Source: CAVQJU01 sp963755195 (GTDB taxonomy: Bacteria; Acidobacteriota; Vicinamibacteria; Vicinamibacterales; CAVVIG01). Taken from it: a DNA stretch of 64,000 nucleotides. Below are positions 36,940 to 44,884 of this stretch, piece after piece. Both the position numbers and the translations under genes were made by a program. The stretch lies in contig CAVWIZ010000004.1 in assembly GCA_963755195.1 (NCBI GenBank), positions 744,001 through 808,000 of the forward strand, given 5' to 3'. Within the stretch, counting starts at the first letter, position 1. Each line of letters opens with the position of its first letter. Under the pieces are notes generated by a model. The model ran no database searches, was not told the origin of the DNA, and worked only from the letters and a program-made list of their open reading frames with translations.

Positions 36940-37500
36940 TCAGCTGTTTTCCCGAACAGGGTATTTCGACAGCTTTCGCTGAAGCGAACGTCGATGGATG
37001 CCGAGCAGGCGCGCGGCCTGCGAGACGTTGCCGTCGCAGTCGGCGAGGACCCGCTGGATGTGCTCCCACTCGACCCGGGCCAGTGGCTGCACCGCCGGGA
37101 CCTGTCGAGGAATCGCGCCCGGTTCGCTCTCGAACGCCGCCAGAATCTGATCCGCGTCCACGGGCTTGGTCAGGTAGCTCGTCGCGCCGAACCGCACGCT
37201 CTCGACGGCCGTGGCAATGCTGCCGTAGCCGGTGAGGACGACGATGTTCGTGGCGGGGTCCAGATCTTTGAGCTCGTGGACCAGATCGAGGCCCGACTTC
37301 CCGGGCAGGCGAAGGTCCACGAGCGCCAGTTCAGGACTCTCCGCCCGCGCGATCGCCATCGCCTCCGCGTAGTCGCCGGCGCCGCTCACCTCGAAGCCAC
37401 GATCGGCGAACGCCCGCATCAGCCGCGTCCTGAACGGCCCGTCGTCGTCCACAATGAGGAGACTGCGGCTCTCTCGCGCCGGCGTGGTCGTCTCTATCAT
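36940..37500 (-). CDS. regA: RegA/ActR-type response regulator
   Basis: 186 residues: a receiver domain with the acidic pocket VDDD (18-20) and phospho-acceptor D62 in LVDLRLPGKSG, the conserved VVLTGYGSIATAVES, K in TKPVDAD, then a short linker and a Fis-type helix-turn-helix, DGNVSQAARLLGIHRRSLQRKL (near 155-176). This size and the RRSLQRKL recognition helix are typical of RegA/ActR/PrrA global redox regulators. Its start overlaps the stop of the kinase gene (4 bp). In other bacteria the pair controls respiration, cytochromes and oxidases in response to redox state. Confidence 0.85.
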   Translation of the reverse strand: MIETTTPARESRSLLIVDDDGPFRTRLMRAFADRGFEVSGAGDYAEAMAIARAESPELALVDLRLPGKSGLDLVHELKDLDPATNIVVLTGYGSIATAVESVRFGATSYLTKPVDADQILAAFESEPGAIPRQVPAVQPLARVEWEHIQRVLADCDGNVSQAARLLGIHRRSLQRKLSKYPVRENS

Positions 37501-38825
37501 GCGAACTCCGCCGACCCAGACTGCAGCGGCAACTCGAGGACGGCCGTCGTCCCCTCATCCGAGCGCAGCTTGAGCGTGCCGCCGAATCGTTCCGCGAACA
37601 CGCGAGCCAGAAACAGACCGAGGCCGAGTCCGCGTCCCGGCTCCTTGGTGGTGAAAAACGGTTCGCCCGCGTGCCGCAACACGTCGGGCGAGACGCCGGG
37701 GCCGCGATCCTGCACGCAGACCCTCAGCATCTCCGCGTCGGCACTCACCTCGACGCTGACCGCCAGGGGAGCGTCGCCGGTGGCGTCGAACGCGTTCTTC
37801 ACGAGCGACAGCACCACCTGGGCGAAACCGCTCCGCGGCAGGTAAACCGGCTGCAGCGTCGCCTGGACGCGAATGTCGAGACGCCGCGCCTGCTCCTCCG
37901 TCAGGCGGCTGCGGACCTCGGCGATGACGGTGGACATGTCCACGAGCGACGGAGCGTCGGCCGCAATGCCGCCGGCCCGGCCGCTCATCTGATCCAGGAT
38001 GGCCCGGCAGCGATCGACCTCGCTCCGAATCAGGCGGGCGTCTTCCGCCAGATCCGGCACCGTGCCTCTCGCGGCCGCCGCGTGTTCGAGCTCGCGCGAG
38101 GCGAGCGCGATGGTCCCGAGCGGCGTGGACAGCTCGTGCGCGGCGCCTGCGGCGAGCGTGGTGAGCGACATCAGGCGCTCGGTCCGGGCGGCGCGCAGGC
38201 GCATGGCTTCGAGCTCGGCCTCGCGGCGGACGAGCGCTTCGGAAACCTGCACCACGAAGTGCGCCACCAGCTCGGCCGTCACGACGGCGGCGATCCAGAT
38301 CGTGAACAGATGCGTCGGCAGGTCGTTCAGCCGGTGGTGGCTCGGCGCCAGTTCCTGCGTGTGCCGATACACGAGCGCGGCGAAGCACGTGCCCGCGAAT
38401 CCGCCGACGACCGAGGCCCAGACCGTCCCGAGCGTCAGCGCGGCGAGCATGACCTGCACGACGTAGACGGCGCTGAAGGGGTTGAGCGGCCCGCCGGTCA
38501 GTTCCAGCAAGCCCGTCAACAGCAGGACGTCGAGCGCCAGTCCGGCGGCCGCGACCGGGCGCGGCAGGGTGCGGCCATTCGACATCCACAGCGCAAACGC
38601 CGCGTTGTTCATCGCCGCAACCATCAGCAGCAGCGACAAGTGATCGAGCGGCAGGTCCACGCGCGGCAACGCAGGGCTGAGGAGCGCAATCAGCGCCTCG
38701 ATGGCCGCGGTCGCCCAGCGCAGGCGCACAAGCCAGGGCAGCGTCGACAGCCGCGTCAAACCCAGATACCAGGGTCGCGTGGTCGTCTCCTCCGCCGCCC
38801 GCTCGGCCTTCCGCGCCTTCCGCAT
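37497..38825 (-). CDS. regB: RegB/ActS-type redox sensor histidine kinase
   Basis: 442 residues with about six N-terminal helices. The quinone-interaction heptad of RegB (GGxxNPF) is present as GGPLNPF at 111-117. The phospho-accepting H-box is H230 in AAHELSTPLGTIALASRE. Cys273 in VDRCRAIL lies where RegB carries its redox-active cysteine. A HATPase domain (LSLVKNAFDA, DRGPGVSPDVL, GLGLGLFLARVFAE) completes it. Quinone reduction and cysteine oxidation control kinase activity in characterised homologues. It is transcribed leftward with regA and shares a 172-bp divergent region with a TonB receptor gene. Confidence 0.9.
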   Translation of the reverse strand: MRKARKAERAAEETTTRPWYLGLTRLSTLPWLVRLRWATAAIEALIALLSPALPRVDLPLDHLSLLLMVAAMNNAAFALWMSNGRTLPRPVAAAGLALDVLLLTGLLELTGGPLNPFSAVYVVQVMLAALTLGTVWASVVGGFAGTCFAALVYRHTQELAPSHHRLNDLPTHLFTIWIAAVVTAELVAHFVVQVSEALVRREAELEAMRLRAARTERLMSLTTLAAGAAHELSTPLGTIALASRELEHAAAARGTVPDLAEDARLIRSEVDRCRAILDQMSGRAGGIAADAPSLVDMSTVIAEVRSRLTEEQARRLDIRVQATLQPVYLPRSGFAQVVLSLVKNAFDATGDAPLAVSVEVSADAEMLRVCVQDRGPGVSPDVLRHAGEPFFTTKEPGRGLGLGLFLARVFAERFGGTLKLRSDEGTTAVLELPLQSGSAEFA

Positions 38826-38911
38826 CCCGGTAGTGTCCGACTTTAGGTGCGGCGCTGTCCATCCGGCCCATCACATCCATCACATCCTTCACAGGGGGTG
38901 TCCGCGAGGCC

Positions 38912-38955
38912 TGCGGCAAATTGTCGCAGGTCGCCAACTGCGACGATTTGCCGCA
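38912..38955. promoter_or_regulatory. Pair of RegA/RegR-type boxes in inverted orientation
   Basis: TGCGGCAAATTGTCGCAG (38912-38929) and CTGCGACGATTTGCCGCA (38938-38955) are inverse complements with one mismatch, 8 bp apart. Each has the GCGNC-N5-GNCGC form reported for RegR/PrrA-type binding sites. The pair lies 87 bp from the regB start and 43 bp from the TonB receptor start. Confidence 0.65.
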
Positions 38956-38997
38956 CATCTTCCACACGGTTCGGCCCGTAGAGTGGGCAGGCATCGG

Positions 38998-41331
38998 ATG
39001 AGACCACTGCCGCTCTGCGCCTTCCTGTTGGGCGTCATCGCTCTTGCAGCCTCCGCGCAGGCCCAGCCCGGAGGCCACGTGCGCGGACGGGTGGCAGATG
39101 AGACCGGCGGCGCCCTGCCGGGGGTGGCGATCGAGTTACGACCGCTGTCGGGGGGAGCGCCCCAGCAGGCGGTGACGTCCCGGTCCGGCGACTACGAGTT
39201 CGTGGGCGTGGCGCCCGGACGCTACCGGCTCACCTTCACGCTGATCAACTTCGCAACAATTGTCCATCGTGATATCGACGTCGCCACTCTACCGGTCACC
39301 CTGAACGCCGTGATGCACCTCGCGCTCAACGCCGAGGTGACCGTGACGGGCAAGCGAACGTTTGTCAACCTGGCCGACGCCGAAAACCCCGCGGAAAATC
39401 TCGTGGGCATCGCGCAATCCGCCAGTCAGGGAGCGATCACGGCGCAGCAGCTCGACGTGCGGCCGCTGATGCGCACCGGCGAAGTGCTCGAAACCGTGCC
39501 GGGCCTCATCGTCACGCAGCACAGCGGCGAGGGAAAAGCCAATCAGTACTTTCTGCGCGGCTTCAACCTCGACCACGGCACGGACCTGTCGCAGACGATC
39601 GCCGGCTTGCCCGTCAATATGCCCACCCACGCGCACGGCCAGGGCTACTCCGACATCAGCTTCATGATCCCGGAGCTCGTGTCCGGCGTGCAGTTCTCGA
39701 AGGGGCCGTACTTCGCCGACCAGAGCGACTTTGCGACCGCCGGCTCATCCAACGTGAACTATGCCACGATGCTCGACCGTCCCATCGCGCACGTGGACTT
39801 CGGCGGCCAGGGCTACGGCCGGGCCGTGCTGGCGGCTTCCCCCGCGGTTGGCGCGGGACACCTGCTGGGCGCCCTCGAGGTATCGCACAACGACGGTCCC
39901 TGGGTGCACCCCGACCAGTACCGGAAAGTGAACGGCGTCCTTCGGTACAGTCGCGGCGACGCCGTGAATGCGTTCGCGGTCACGGCGATGGCCTATCACG
40001 GGCAGTGGGATTCGACCGACCAACTGGCTGCACGCGCCATCACCGACGGGTTCGTCAGCCGCTTCGGCGCGATCGATCCGACCGACGGCGGACACAGCTA
40101 CCGTTACAGCGGGTCAGTGGACTGGCAGCATGGCACCGGGACGACGCTCACGAAAGTGACGGCCTACGGCGTCGGCTACGACCTGCGCCTGTTTTCGAAC
40201 TTCACGTACTACCTTGACGATCCCGAGCGCGGCGATCAGATCGAGCAGGCGGATCACCGGTTCATCGCCGGCGCAAGGGCCATACACCGCCGGGCGACGA
40301 AGTGGGGCGGTCACGCCGTGCAGAACACGTTCGGCGTCCAGGTTCGCAACGACGACATCGCCAACGTCGGCCTGTATCACTCCCAGGCGCGTGTGCGGCT
40401 CGAAACGCGGGATCAGGCGGCTGTGGTCGAAACACAGGCAGGCGTCTACGCGCAGAACGAGATCGAGTGGGCGCCGTGGTTTCGCACGCTCGTCGGCGTG
40501 CGCGCCGACACGGCACGATTCCGCGTGAATGCGCTCGATCCCCTGAACAGCGGCACCGCCACGGACGGCCTGGTCAGCCCGAAGGGCGGCATCACGGTCG
40601 GTCCCTTCCGGGGCACTGAAATCTACGTCAATGCCGGGACCGGCTTTCACAGCAACGACGCCCGCGGGACGACGATGACGCGCGATGCCGACGGCAATCC
40701 GGCTGACCGCGTCACGCCGCTGGTGCGCGCCAAGGGTGCCGAAGTGGGCGTACGAACCGTTGCCGTGCCGCATCTGCAGAGCACCGTCTCGCTGTGGACT
40801 CTCCGGCTCGATTCAGAGCTGGTGTTCGTGGGTGATGCGGGCGGGTCGGAGCCCAGCCGCCCGAGCTCGCGGTACGGCGTGGAGTGGACGAACTACTACA
40901 GTCCACGGCCTTGGCTGGTCTTTGACCTCGACGCCTCGCTGTCGCACTCGCGGTTCAGCACGTTCGATCCCGTAGGCCAGTACATTCCCGAAGCCGTGGG
41001 CACCGTGGTGTCGGCGGGCGCGAGCGTCGATAACCTTCATCGCGCCTACGGCAGCCTGCGCTGGCGCTACTTCGGTCCGCGCGCGCTGATTGAGGACAAC
41101 TCGGAGCGGTCGAAGCCGACGAGCCTGCTGAACCTCGAAGCCGGCTACCGGCTGGCGAGAAACGTCCGCGTCAACCTGGATGTCTTCAACCTGCTCAACG
41201 CGGCGGACGCCGATATCGACTACTACTACGTCTCGCGTCTGCCCGGCGAGCCTCTCGACGGCGTGGCGGACATCCACACTCATCCGACGATTCCCCGAAC
41301 GGCCCGCGCCAGCCTCAGAGTCGGCTTCTGA
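38998..41331 (+). CDS. TonB-dependent receptor with carboxypeptidase-regulatory domain
   Basis: 777 residues, intact. A signal peptide (ALAASAQAQPGG) is followed by a regulatory-like domain (RGRVADETGGALPGVAIELRP, GDYEFVGVAPGRYRL), a plug with LNAEVTVTGKRTFVN and VLETVPGLIVTQHSGEGKANQYFLRGFNLDHGTDLSQTIAGLPVNMPTHAHGQGY, and a beta-barrel ending IPRTARASLRVGF. The NMPTHAHGQGY sequence with two His may contact metal or ligand at the plug. Divergent placement from regBA with RegA-type boxes between suggests redox control. A CusF-like gene follows convergently 8 bp away. Confidence 0.88.
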   Translation: MRPLPLCAFLLGVIALAASAQAQPGGHVRGRVADETGGALPGVAIELRPLSGGAPQQAVTSRSGDYEFVGVAPGRYRLTFTLINFATIVHRDIDVATLPVTLNAVMHLALNAEVTVTGKRTFVNLADAENPAENLVGIAQSASQGAITAQQLDVRPLMRTGEVLETVPGLIVTQHSGEGKANQYFLRGFNLDHGTDLSQTIAGLPVNMPTHAHGQGYSDISFMIPELVSGVQFSKGPYFADQSDFATAGSSNVNYATMLDRPIAHVDFGGQGYGRAVLAASPAVGAGHLLGALEVSHNDGPWVHPDQYRKVNGVLRYSRGDAVNAFAVTAMAYHGQWDSTDQLAARAITDGFVSRFGAIDPTDGGHSYRYSGSVDWQHGTGTTLTKVTAYGVGYDLRLFSNFTYYLDDPERGDQIEQADHRFIAGARAIHRRATKWGGHAVQNTFGVQVRNDDIANVGLYHSQARVRLETRDQAAVVETQAGVYAQNEIEWAPWFRTLVGVRADTARFRVNALDPLNSGTATDGLVSPKGGITVGPFRGTEIYVNAGTGFHSNDARGTTMTRDADGNPADRVTPLVRAKGAEVGVRTVAVPHLQSTVSLWTLRLDSELVFVGDAGGSEPSRPSSRYGVEWTNYYSPRPWLVFDLDASLSHSRFSTFDPVGQYIPEAVGTVVSAGASVDNLHRAYGSLRWRYFGPRALIEDNSERSKPTSLLNLEAGYRLARNVRVNLDVFNLLNAADADIDYYYVSRLPGEPLDGVADIHTHPTIPRTARASLRVGF

Positions 41332-41339
41332 CGGCCGGC

Positions 41340-41687
41340 TTATTTCTTCGTCGCGTCCTTCGGCGGCACCACCTTCACGTCGTAGAGCGTCTTGAAGTCG
41401 CCGTCGTAGACCTTGGCCGTGATCTGGTCTCCGGGCTTCACCTTCGTGTACACGTCGTCCTTGTCGGCGCTGTAGACCATCGTCATCGCCATCATCCAGC
41501 CCGGGACGTTTTCGCCGTCAACGGCCAGCGTTTTCGCCTTGGCGTCCACCTTCTGCACGACACCTTTGAAGGCATGTTCCTTTTTCGGGTCCTGCTGGGC
41601 GTGGACGGTCATCGAGACGAGAAGCGCGCAGAGCAGCGCGCCCACGAACGCGGTCAGGTGGCGGTATCTCATGCTGGTCATTTTCAT
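41340..41687 (-). CDS. CusF-like periplasmic copper-binding protein
   Basis: 115 residues with a signal peptide (LLVSMTVHAQQ). The OB-like CusF domain carries GWMMAMTM at 63-70, close to the W..M.M ligand set of CusF (Trp plus two Met). The usual His just before is not obvious (VDGENVPGW), so affinity may differ. CusF-type proteins ferry Cu(I) or Ag(I). GGAG lies 8 bp from a second ATG at 41681, so the true start may be two codons later. It follows the DUF5666-like gene on the same strand, 6 bp away. Confidence 0.8.
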   Translation of the reverse strand: MKMTSMRYRHLTAFVGALLCALLVSMTVHAQQDPKKEHAFKGVVQKVDAKAKTLAVDGENVPGWMMAMTMVYSADKDDVYTKVKPGDQITAKVYDGDFKTLYDVKVVPPKDATKK

Positions 41688-41693
41688 GCTCCT

Positions 41694-42014
41694 TTACTTG
41701 GCGGCGGTTTTCGGCGCCGCGCCAATCTGCACTTCGAGGGCCTCGCTGCTGTTCTTCGGCACGTCGATCACGACACGAAGGCCGACCTTCACATCGTCCA
41801 TTCCGGCCGGCTTTCCGGCGCGCTCGAACGTCGTTTTTGCGCTGAGCGTCAGCGTTTTCGACGTCTTGTCGGCCAGCTGCACGGTGATCGACTGTGCCGA
41901 AATCTGCGTGACGACTCCCCGCACGTGGTTGTTGGTGCCGTGCGCGAGGGCAGGGGTTGCGAAAGCCGGGAGCAGCGCGAACACAAAGGCGGCGGCCGTA
42001 GCCAGGCGTTTCAT
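41694..42014 (-). CDS. DUF5666-like periplasmic protein
   Basis: 106 residues. The signal peptide ends ATPALAHGTNNH, leaving a His-containing mature N-terminus. The single beta-barrel domain (VRGVVTQISAQSITVQLADKTSKTLTLSAKTTFERAG, VGLRVVIDVPKNS) matches small DUF5666/CusF-fold proteins often encoded with copper genes. AAGGAGAG precedes the ATG at 42014. It sits between a cytochrome c gene and the CusF-like gene, all minus strand, so a small copper operon is likely. Confidence 0.72.
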   Translation of the reverse strand: MKRLATAAAFVFALLPAFATPALAHGTNNHVRGVVTQISAQSITVQLADKTSKTLTLSAKTTFERAGKPAGMDDVKVGLRVVIDVPKNSSEALEVQIGAAPKTAAK

Positions 42015-42049
42015 CCTATTCTCTCCTTGAGGATCAGTTCGATTGTCTT

Positions 42050-42694
42050 TCATTGGTGATGGTGCGGCGACGGCGCGTCCTCGGCTTCACCGGCGAGGAA
42101 CCGCTCGTCGCTTTGTTCTTCTTCGAATTCGTGTCGCGACTTCGGGTTGAGCGCCCGCATGGCTTTGATTGCCTCCGGGCTCAGATCCTTCAGCCGCCGA
42201 ATGAAGTGGACCAGCTTCCACGTATCGGTATCGTCGGGTCCGCCCCGGCCCCACGCGGGCATGCCCGTCAGGCGGATGCCGTTGGCGATGATCCAGTAGA
42301 TTTCTCCGTCGGCGAGCATCTGCGTGGCGGCTTGGCGCATGTCGGGCGCTTTCGGATACAGATTCTGCCCCATTTCGGTCTGGCCGCTGCCGTCATTCGC
42401 GTGGCACGAGGCGCAGTGGTCGGCGAAGTGCGCGCTCGACTCGCTCCAGACCTCGGCCGAGAACGCGACCGGATTGACCGCGTTGCGCGCGGCTCGCGGC
42501 ACGGCCCACCGACGCGCCGCCCCGGCGAGCAGACGCTCGGCTACGCTCGGCTCCGCGCGCGCGCTGAAGCCGTCGGTTCTGAACATCGCGATGCTCCCGA
42601 CCACGAGCGCCGCCACGACGACGAGCGCGGCGGAAGCGAACAGCCACCCGCTCTTGCTCGTTCTCACGCTTCCCTGGACCCGCCTGTTCACCAT
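42050..42694 (-). CDS. Membrane-anchored cytochrome c
   Basis: 214 residues: one N-terminal helix (about 17-38), heme motif CASCH within HFADHCASCHANDGSGQT, and an axial-ligand region IANGIRLTGMPAWGRGG typical of cytochrome c class I in copper-resistance and oxidase clusters. The C-terminus is acidic and ends SPHHHQ. It is first in the minus-strand operon with the DUF5666-like and CusF-like genes. The upstream region is shared with the divergent DUF6644 gene and carries TGAC-box site 5, so it may be co-regulated. Confidence 0.85.
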   Translation of the reverse strand: MVNRRVQGSVRTSKSGWLFASAALVVVAALVVGSIAMFRTDGFSARAEPSVAERLLAGAARRWAVPRAARNAVNPVAFSAEVWSESSAHFADHCASCHANDGSGQTEMGQNLYPKAPDMRQAATQMLADGEIYWIIANGIRLTGMPAWGRGGPDDTDTWKLVHFIRRLKDLSPEAIKAMRALNPKSRHEFEEEQSDERFLAGEAEDAPSPHHHQ

Positions 42695-42769
42695 GCGCCT
42701 GGCACCGCTCGCCGCTTACCGGCGAAACCTGATCGTAACGGAAATCCGATCGTTTCCGGACATCTCGCG

Positions 42770-42840
42770 TGTCAACGGGCGGTCAGTGACCGCGTGGTGA
42801 CCGGCCGCCTCTGCGCCGACGCGGCTTTGCGTCGTAACCT
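42770..42840. promoter_or_regulatory. TGAC-box array with -10-like hexamer (site 5)
   Basis: TGTCA at 42770, GTCAGTGACC at 42782-42791 and TGACC at 42798-42802 (offsets -28, -16, 0) are followed 32 bp later by TAACCT at 42835-42840. A second candidate hexamer, TATCTT, lies at 42853-42858. The region is divergent and could serve both 42694 and 42923. Confidence 0.65.
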
Positions 42841-42922
42841 CCCTTGTGCGAGTATCTTGGGCGCCTGTCGCCCGTGTAAACGATTCGCCGGCCTCCCGCG
42901 TATGTGGAGATAGCCTCAAAAG

Positions 42923-43489
42923 ATGTCGCTGCTAGGTGCTGCCGAGTGGCTGGCGGATACCCAGTGGAGCATTGCGCTCCACGAATCGCTTTATGGCTAT
43001 CCCGTCGTCGAGTCCGTTCACGTCTGGGCGCTGTGCCTGTTTGTCGGCCTCGCCGTCGTGCTCGACTTGCGTCTGACCGGGCTCGCCTTCAGAACGGTTC
43101 CCGTGTCCGAGATGACGAAACGGATGCTGCCGTGGACGGTGCTGGGCTTCGTGGTCATGTTCGTCAGCGGGCTGCTGCTGTTCTACGCGATTCCGGTCCG
43201 GTCGTATCAGAACGTGTTCTTCCGCGTGAAGCTGGTGCTGCTCGTGCTGGCCGCGCTGAACGCGTGGGTGTTTCACTCGAAGATCTATCGCAAGCTTCAG
43301 ACCTGGGATCGCGATCCGGTGCCACCCAGGCCGGCGCGGTTTGCCGGCTTTGCGTCGCTGACCCTGTGGATCCTGATCATTTTCTGCGGGCGGATGATCG
43401 CGTACAACTGGTTCGACTGCGACAAGCAGCCGCAGCCGTCCATCGTCAACACACTCGCGGGCTGCGTCGTCCCTCAGGGAGAGCCATAG
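42923..43489 (+). CDS. DUF6644 family membrane protein
   Basis: 188 residues with about four helices. The first helix carries a conserved His in YPVVESVHVWALCLFVGLAVVLDLRL. Later ones are WTVLGFVVMFVSGLLLFYA, KLVLLVLAALNAWVFHSKIY and SLTLWILIIFCGRMIAYNWF. Conserved His residues in helices recur in the five DUF6644 relatives nearby and could ligate heme b (inference). It is the first gene of a long plus-strand block. The stop is followed 3 bp later by the next DUF6644 gene. Function unknown. Confidence 0.78.
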   Translation: MSLLGAAEWLADTQWSIALHESLYGYPVVESVHVWALCLFVGLAVVLDLRLTGLAFRTVPVSEMTKRMLPWTVLGFVVMFVSGLLLFYAIPVRSYQNVFFRVKLVLLVLAALNAWVFHSKIYRKLQTWDRDPVPPRPARFAGFASLTLWILIIFCGRMIAYNWFDCDKQPQPSIVNTLAGCVVPQGEP

Positions 43490-43492
43490 GCG

Positions 43493-43969
43493 ATGTTGGA
43501 GCAGTTCGCTCGTTGGTCCGAGGCGACGGCGATTGGCATGGCGGTCCGCAATTCGCAATACGCATTTCCGATCATCGAATTCTTTCACCTTGCCGCGTTG
43601 GCCGTGATTGGCGGCGCGGTGCTCGTCGTAGACATGCGCCTGCTGGGGATCGGGCTGCGCAAATCGTCGGTGGCGCAGCTCGCCAGGGACGCGCAGCCGT
43701 GGATGATCGGCAGCCTCTTCGTGATGATTGCGTCGGGCGTGTGTCTGTACGCGTCTGAAGCGACGAAGTGCGTCGCGAGCCCCGCGTTCTGGATCAAGAT
43801 GAGTGCGCTTCTGCTGGTGACGATCTTCACGTTCACGGTGCGCAGAAAAATCACGATGGACGACGAGGGCCGCGTCTCGCCGCTCGTGTGCAAGTCGGTC
43901 GGGCTGGTGTCGGTCGGGCTCTGGTTTGCGGTCGCCTGGGGCGGTCGGTGGATTGGGTTCGGAGGCTAG
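43493..43969 (+). CDS. DUF6644 family membrane protein
   Basis: 158 residues, four helices. Helix-1 His is in YAFPIIEFFHLAALAVIGGAVLVVDMRLLGIGL, with MIGSLFVMIASGVCLYASE next. The His at the end of helix 3 in the first paralogue is replaced here (TIFTFTVRRKI). It pairs with the gene just upstream, suggesting a heteromeric membrane unit. It is followed 7 bp later by a secreted lipocalin-like gene. Confidence 0.78.
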   Translation: MLEQFARWSEATAIGMAVRNSQYAFPIIEFFHLAALAVIGGAVLVVDMRLLGIGLRKSSVAQLARDAQPWMIGSLFVMIASGVCLYASEATKCVASPAFWIKMSALLLVTIFTFTVRRKITMDDEGRVSPLVCKSVGLVSVGLWFAVAWGGRWIGFGG

Positions 43970-43976
43970 GACCGCC

Positions 43977-44861
43977 ATGACGAAGACCGATTGGATGACG
44001 CGCGGGGGGCTTGCGCTCGTGGCGACGCTGGCCGCGGCCTCGCCCGCGTGGGCGCAAATGAGTCTCGTCGGCGAGTGGAGCCCGAGGTATCACGAGGATC
44101 AGATCGACCGGATTCCGGGACCCGAGCTTGGCGACTACACAGGACTCCCGCTGACCGACGGCGCCCGCCTGGCGGCCGACAGCTGGGACGCCTCGCGACT
44201 GACGCTGCGCGAGCATCAGTGCAAGGTCCACAACGCGCCCTACATTCTTCACGGTCCGATCCAGTTCCGGCTCTGGGAAGAGAAGGATCTGCGGACCCAG
44301 CAGGTGGTGGCCCTGCGGATGTACCTCAATACCTACGAGCAGGAGCGGTCGATTTGGATGGACGGCCGTCCGCACCCGCCGGCATATGCCCCTCACACGT
44401 GGCAGGGTTTTTCGACCGGCAAATGGGACGGCGACATCCTCACCGTGTTCACCACGCACATCAAGCAGGAGTGGGTCCGGCGCAACGGCGTGCCGAACAG
44501 CGAGAAGTCCACGATGATCGAGCACTTCATCCGGCATGGGAACATCATGTCGCACCTCCAGATCTGGACCGATCCGGTGTATCTAAGCGAACCGCTCATT
44601 CGCAGTGAAGAGTTCGTCCTCAACGAACGCACGGGCGGCAGCTGGCTGTGGCCCTGCGAGTACGTCGACGAGATTGTCGACCGTCCGCAGGGGCGCGTCC
44701 CCAGCTATCTGCCAGGCAAGAGCCCGTTCGAGGGCGACTTCGCCTACCGGTACGGCGTTCCGGTGGACGCGGCCAAAGGCGGCGCCGAAACGACGTATCC
44801 GGAGTACATGGCGAAGCTGAGAACGCTGCCGAAGCCCACCAAACCTGCAGTGGCGAAGTAG
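43977..44861 (+). CDS. Secreted lipocalin-like protein, type A
   Basis: 294 residues with a signal peptide (ASPAWAQMS). The body has LVGEWSPRYHEDQIDRIPGPELGDYTGLPL, ADSWDASRLTLREHQCKVHNAPY, IWMDGRPHPPAYAPHTWQGFSTGKWDGD and WVRRNGVPNSEKSTMIEHF, followed by DPVYLSEPLIRSEEF. A near relative is at 49488. A shorter version of the same core (RKNGVPYS..TEYF, DPTYLQMPFITSTHF) occurs at 45904 and 59634. Single Cys residues in EHQCK and PCEYV could form a disulphide. The repeated W-x-G and beta pattern fits a lipocalin-like barrel (inference). Function unknown. Confidence 0.7.
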   Translation: MTKTDWMTRGGLALVATLAAASPAWAQMSLVGEWSPRYHEDQIDRIPGPELGDYTGLPLTDGARLAADSWDASRLTLREHQCKVHNAPYILHGPIQFRLWEEKDLRTQQVVALRMYLNTYEQERSIWMDGRPHPPAYAPHTWQGFSTGKWDGDILTVFTTHIKQEWVRRNGVPNSEKSTMIEHFIRHGNIMSHLQIWTDPVYLSEPLIRSEEFVLNERTGGSWLWPCEYVDEIVDRPQGRVPSYLPGKSPFEGDFAYRYGVPVDAAKGGAETTYPEYMAKLRTLPKPTKPAVAK

Positions 44862-44884
44862 GCCGGAACAAGGAGTCGCAGCCT

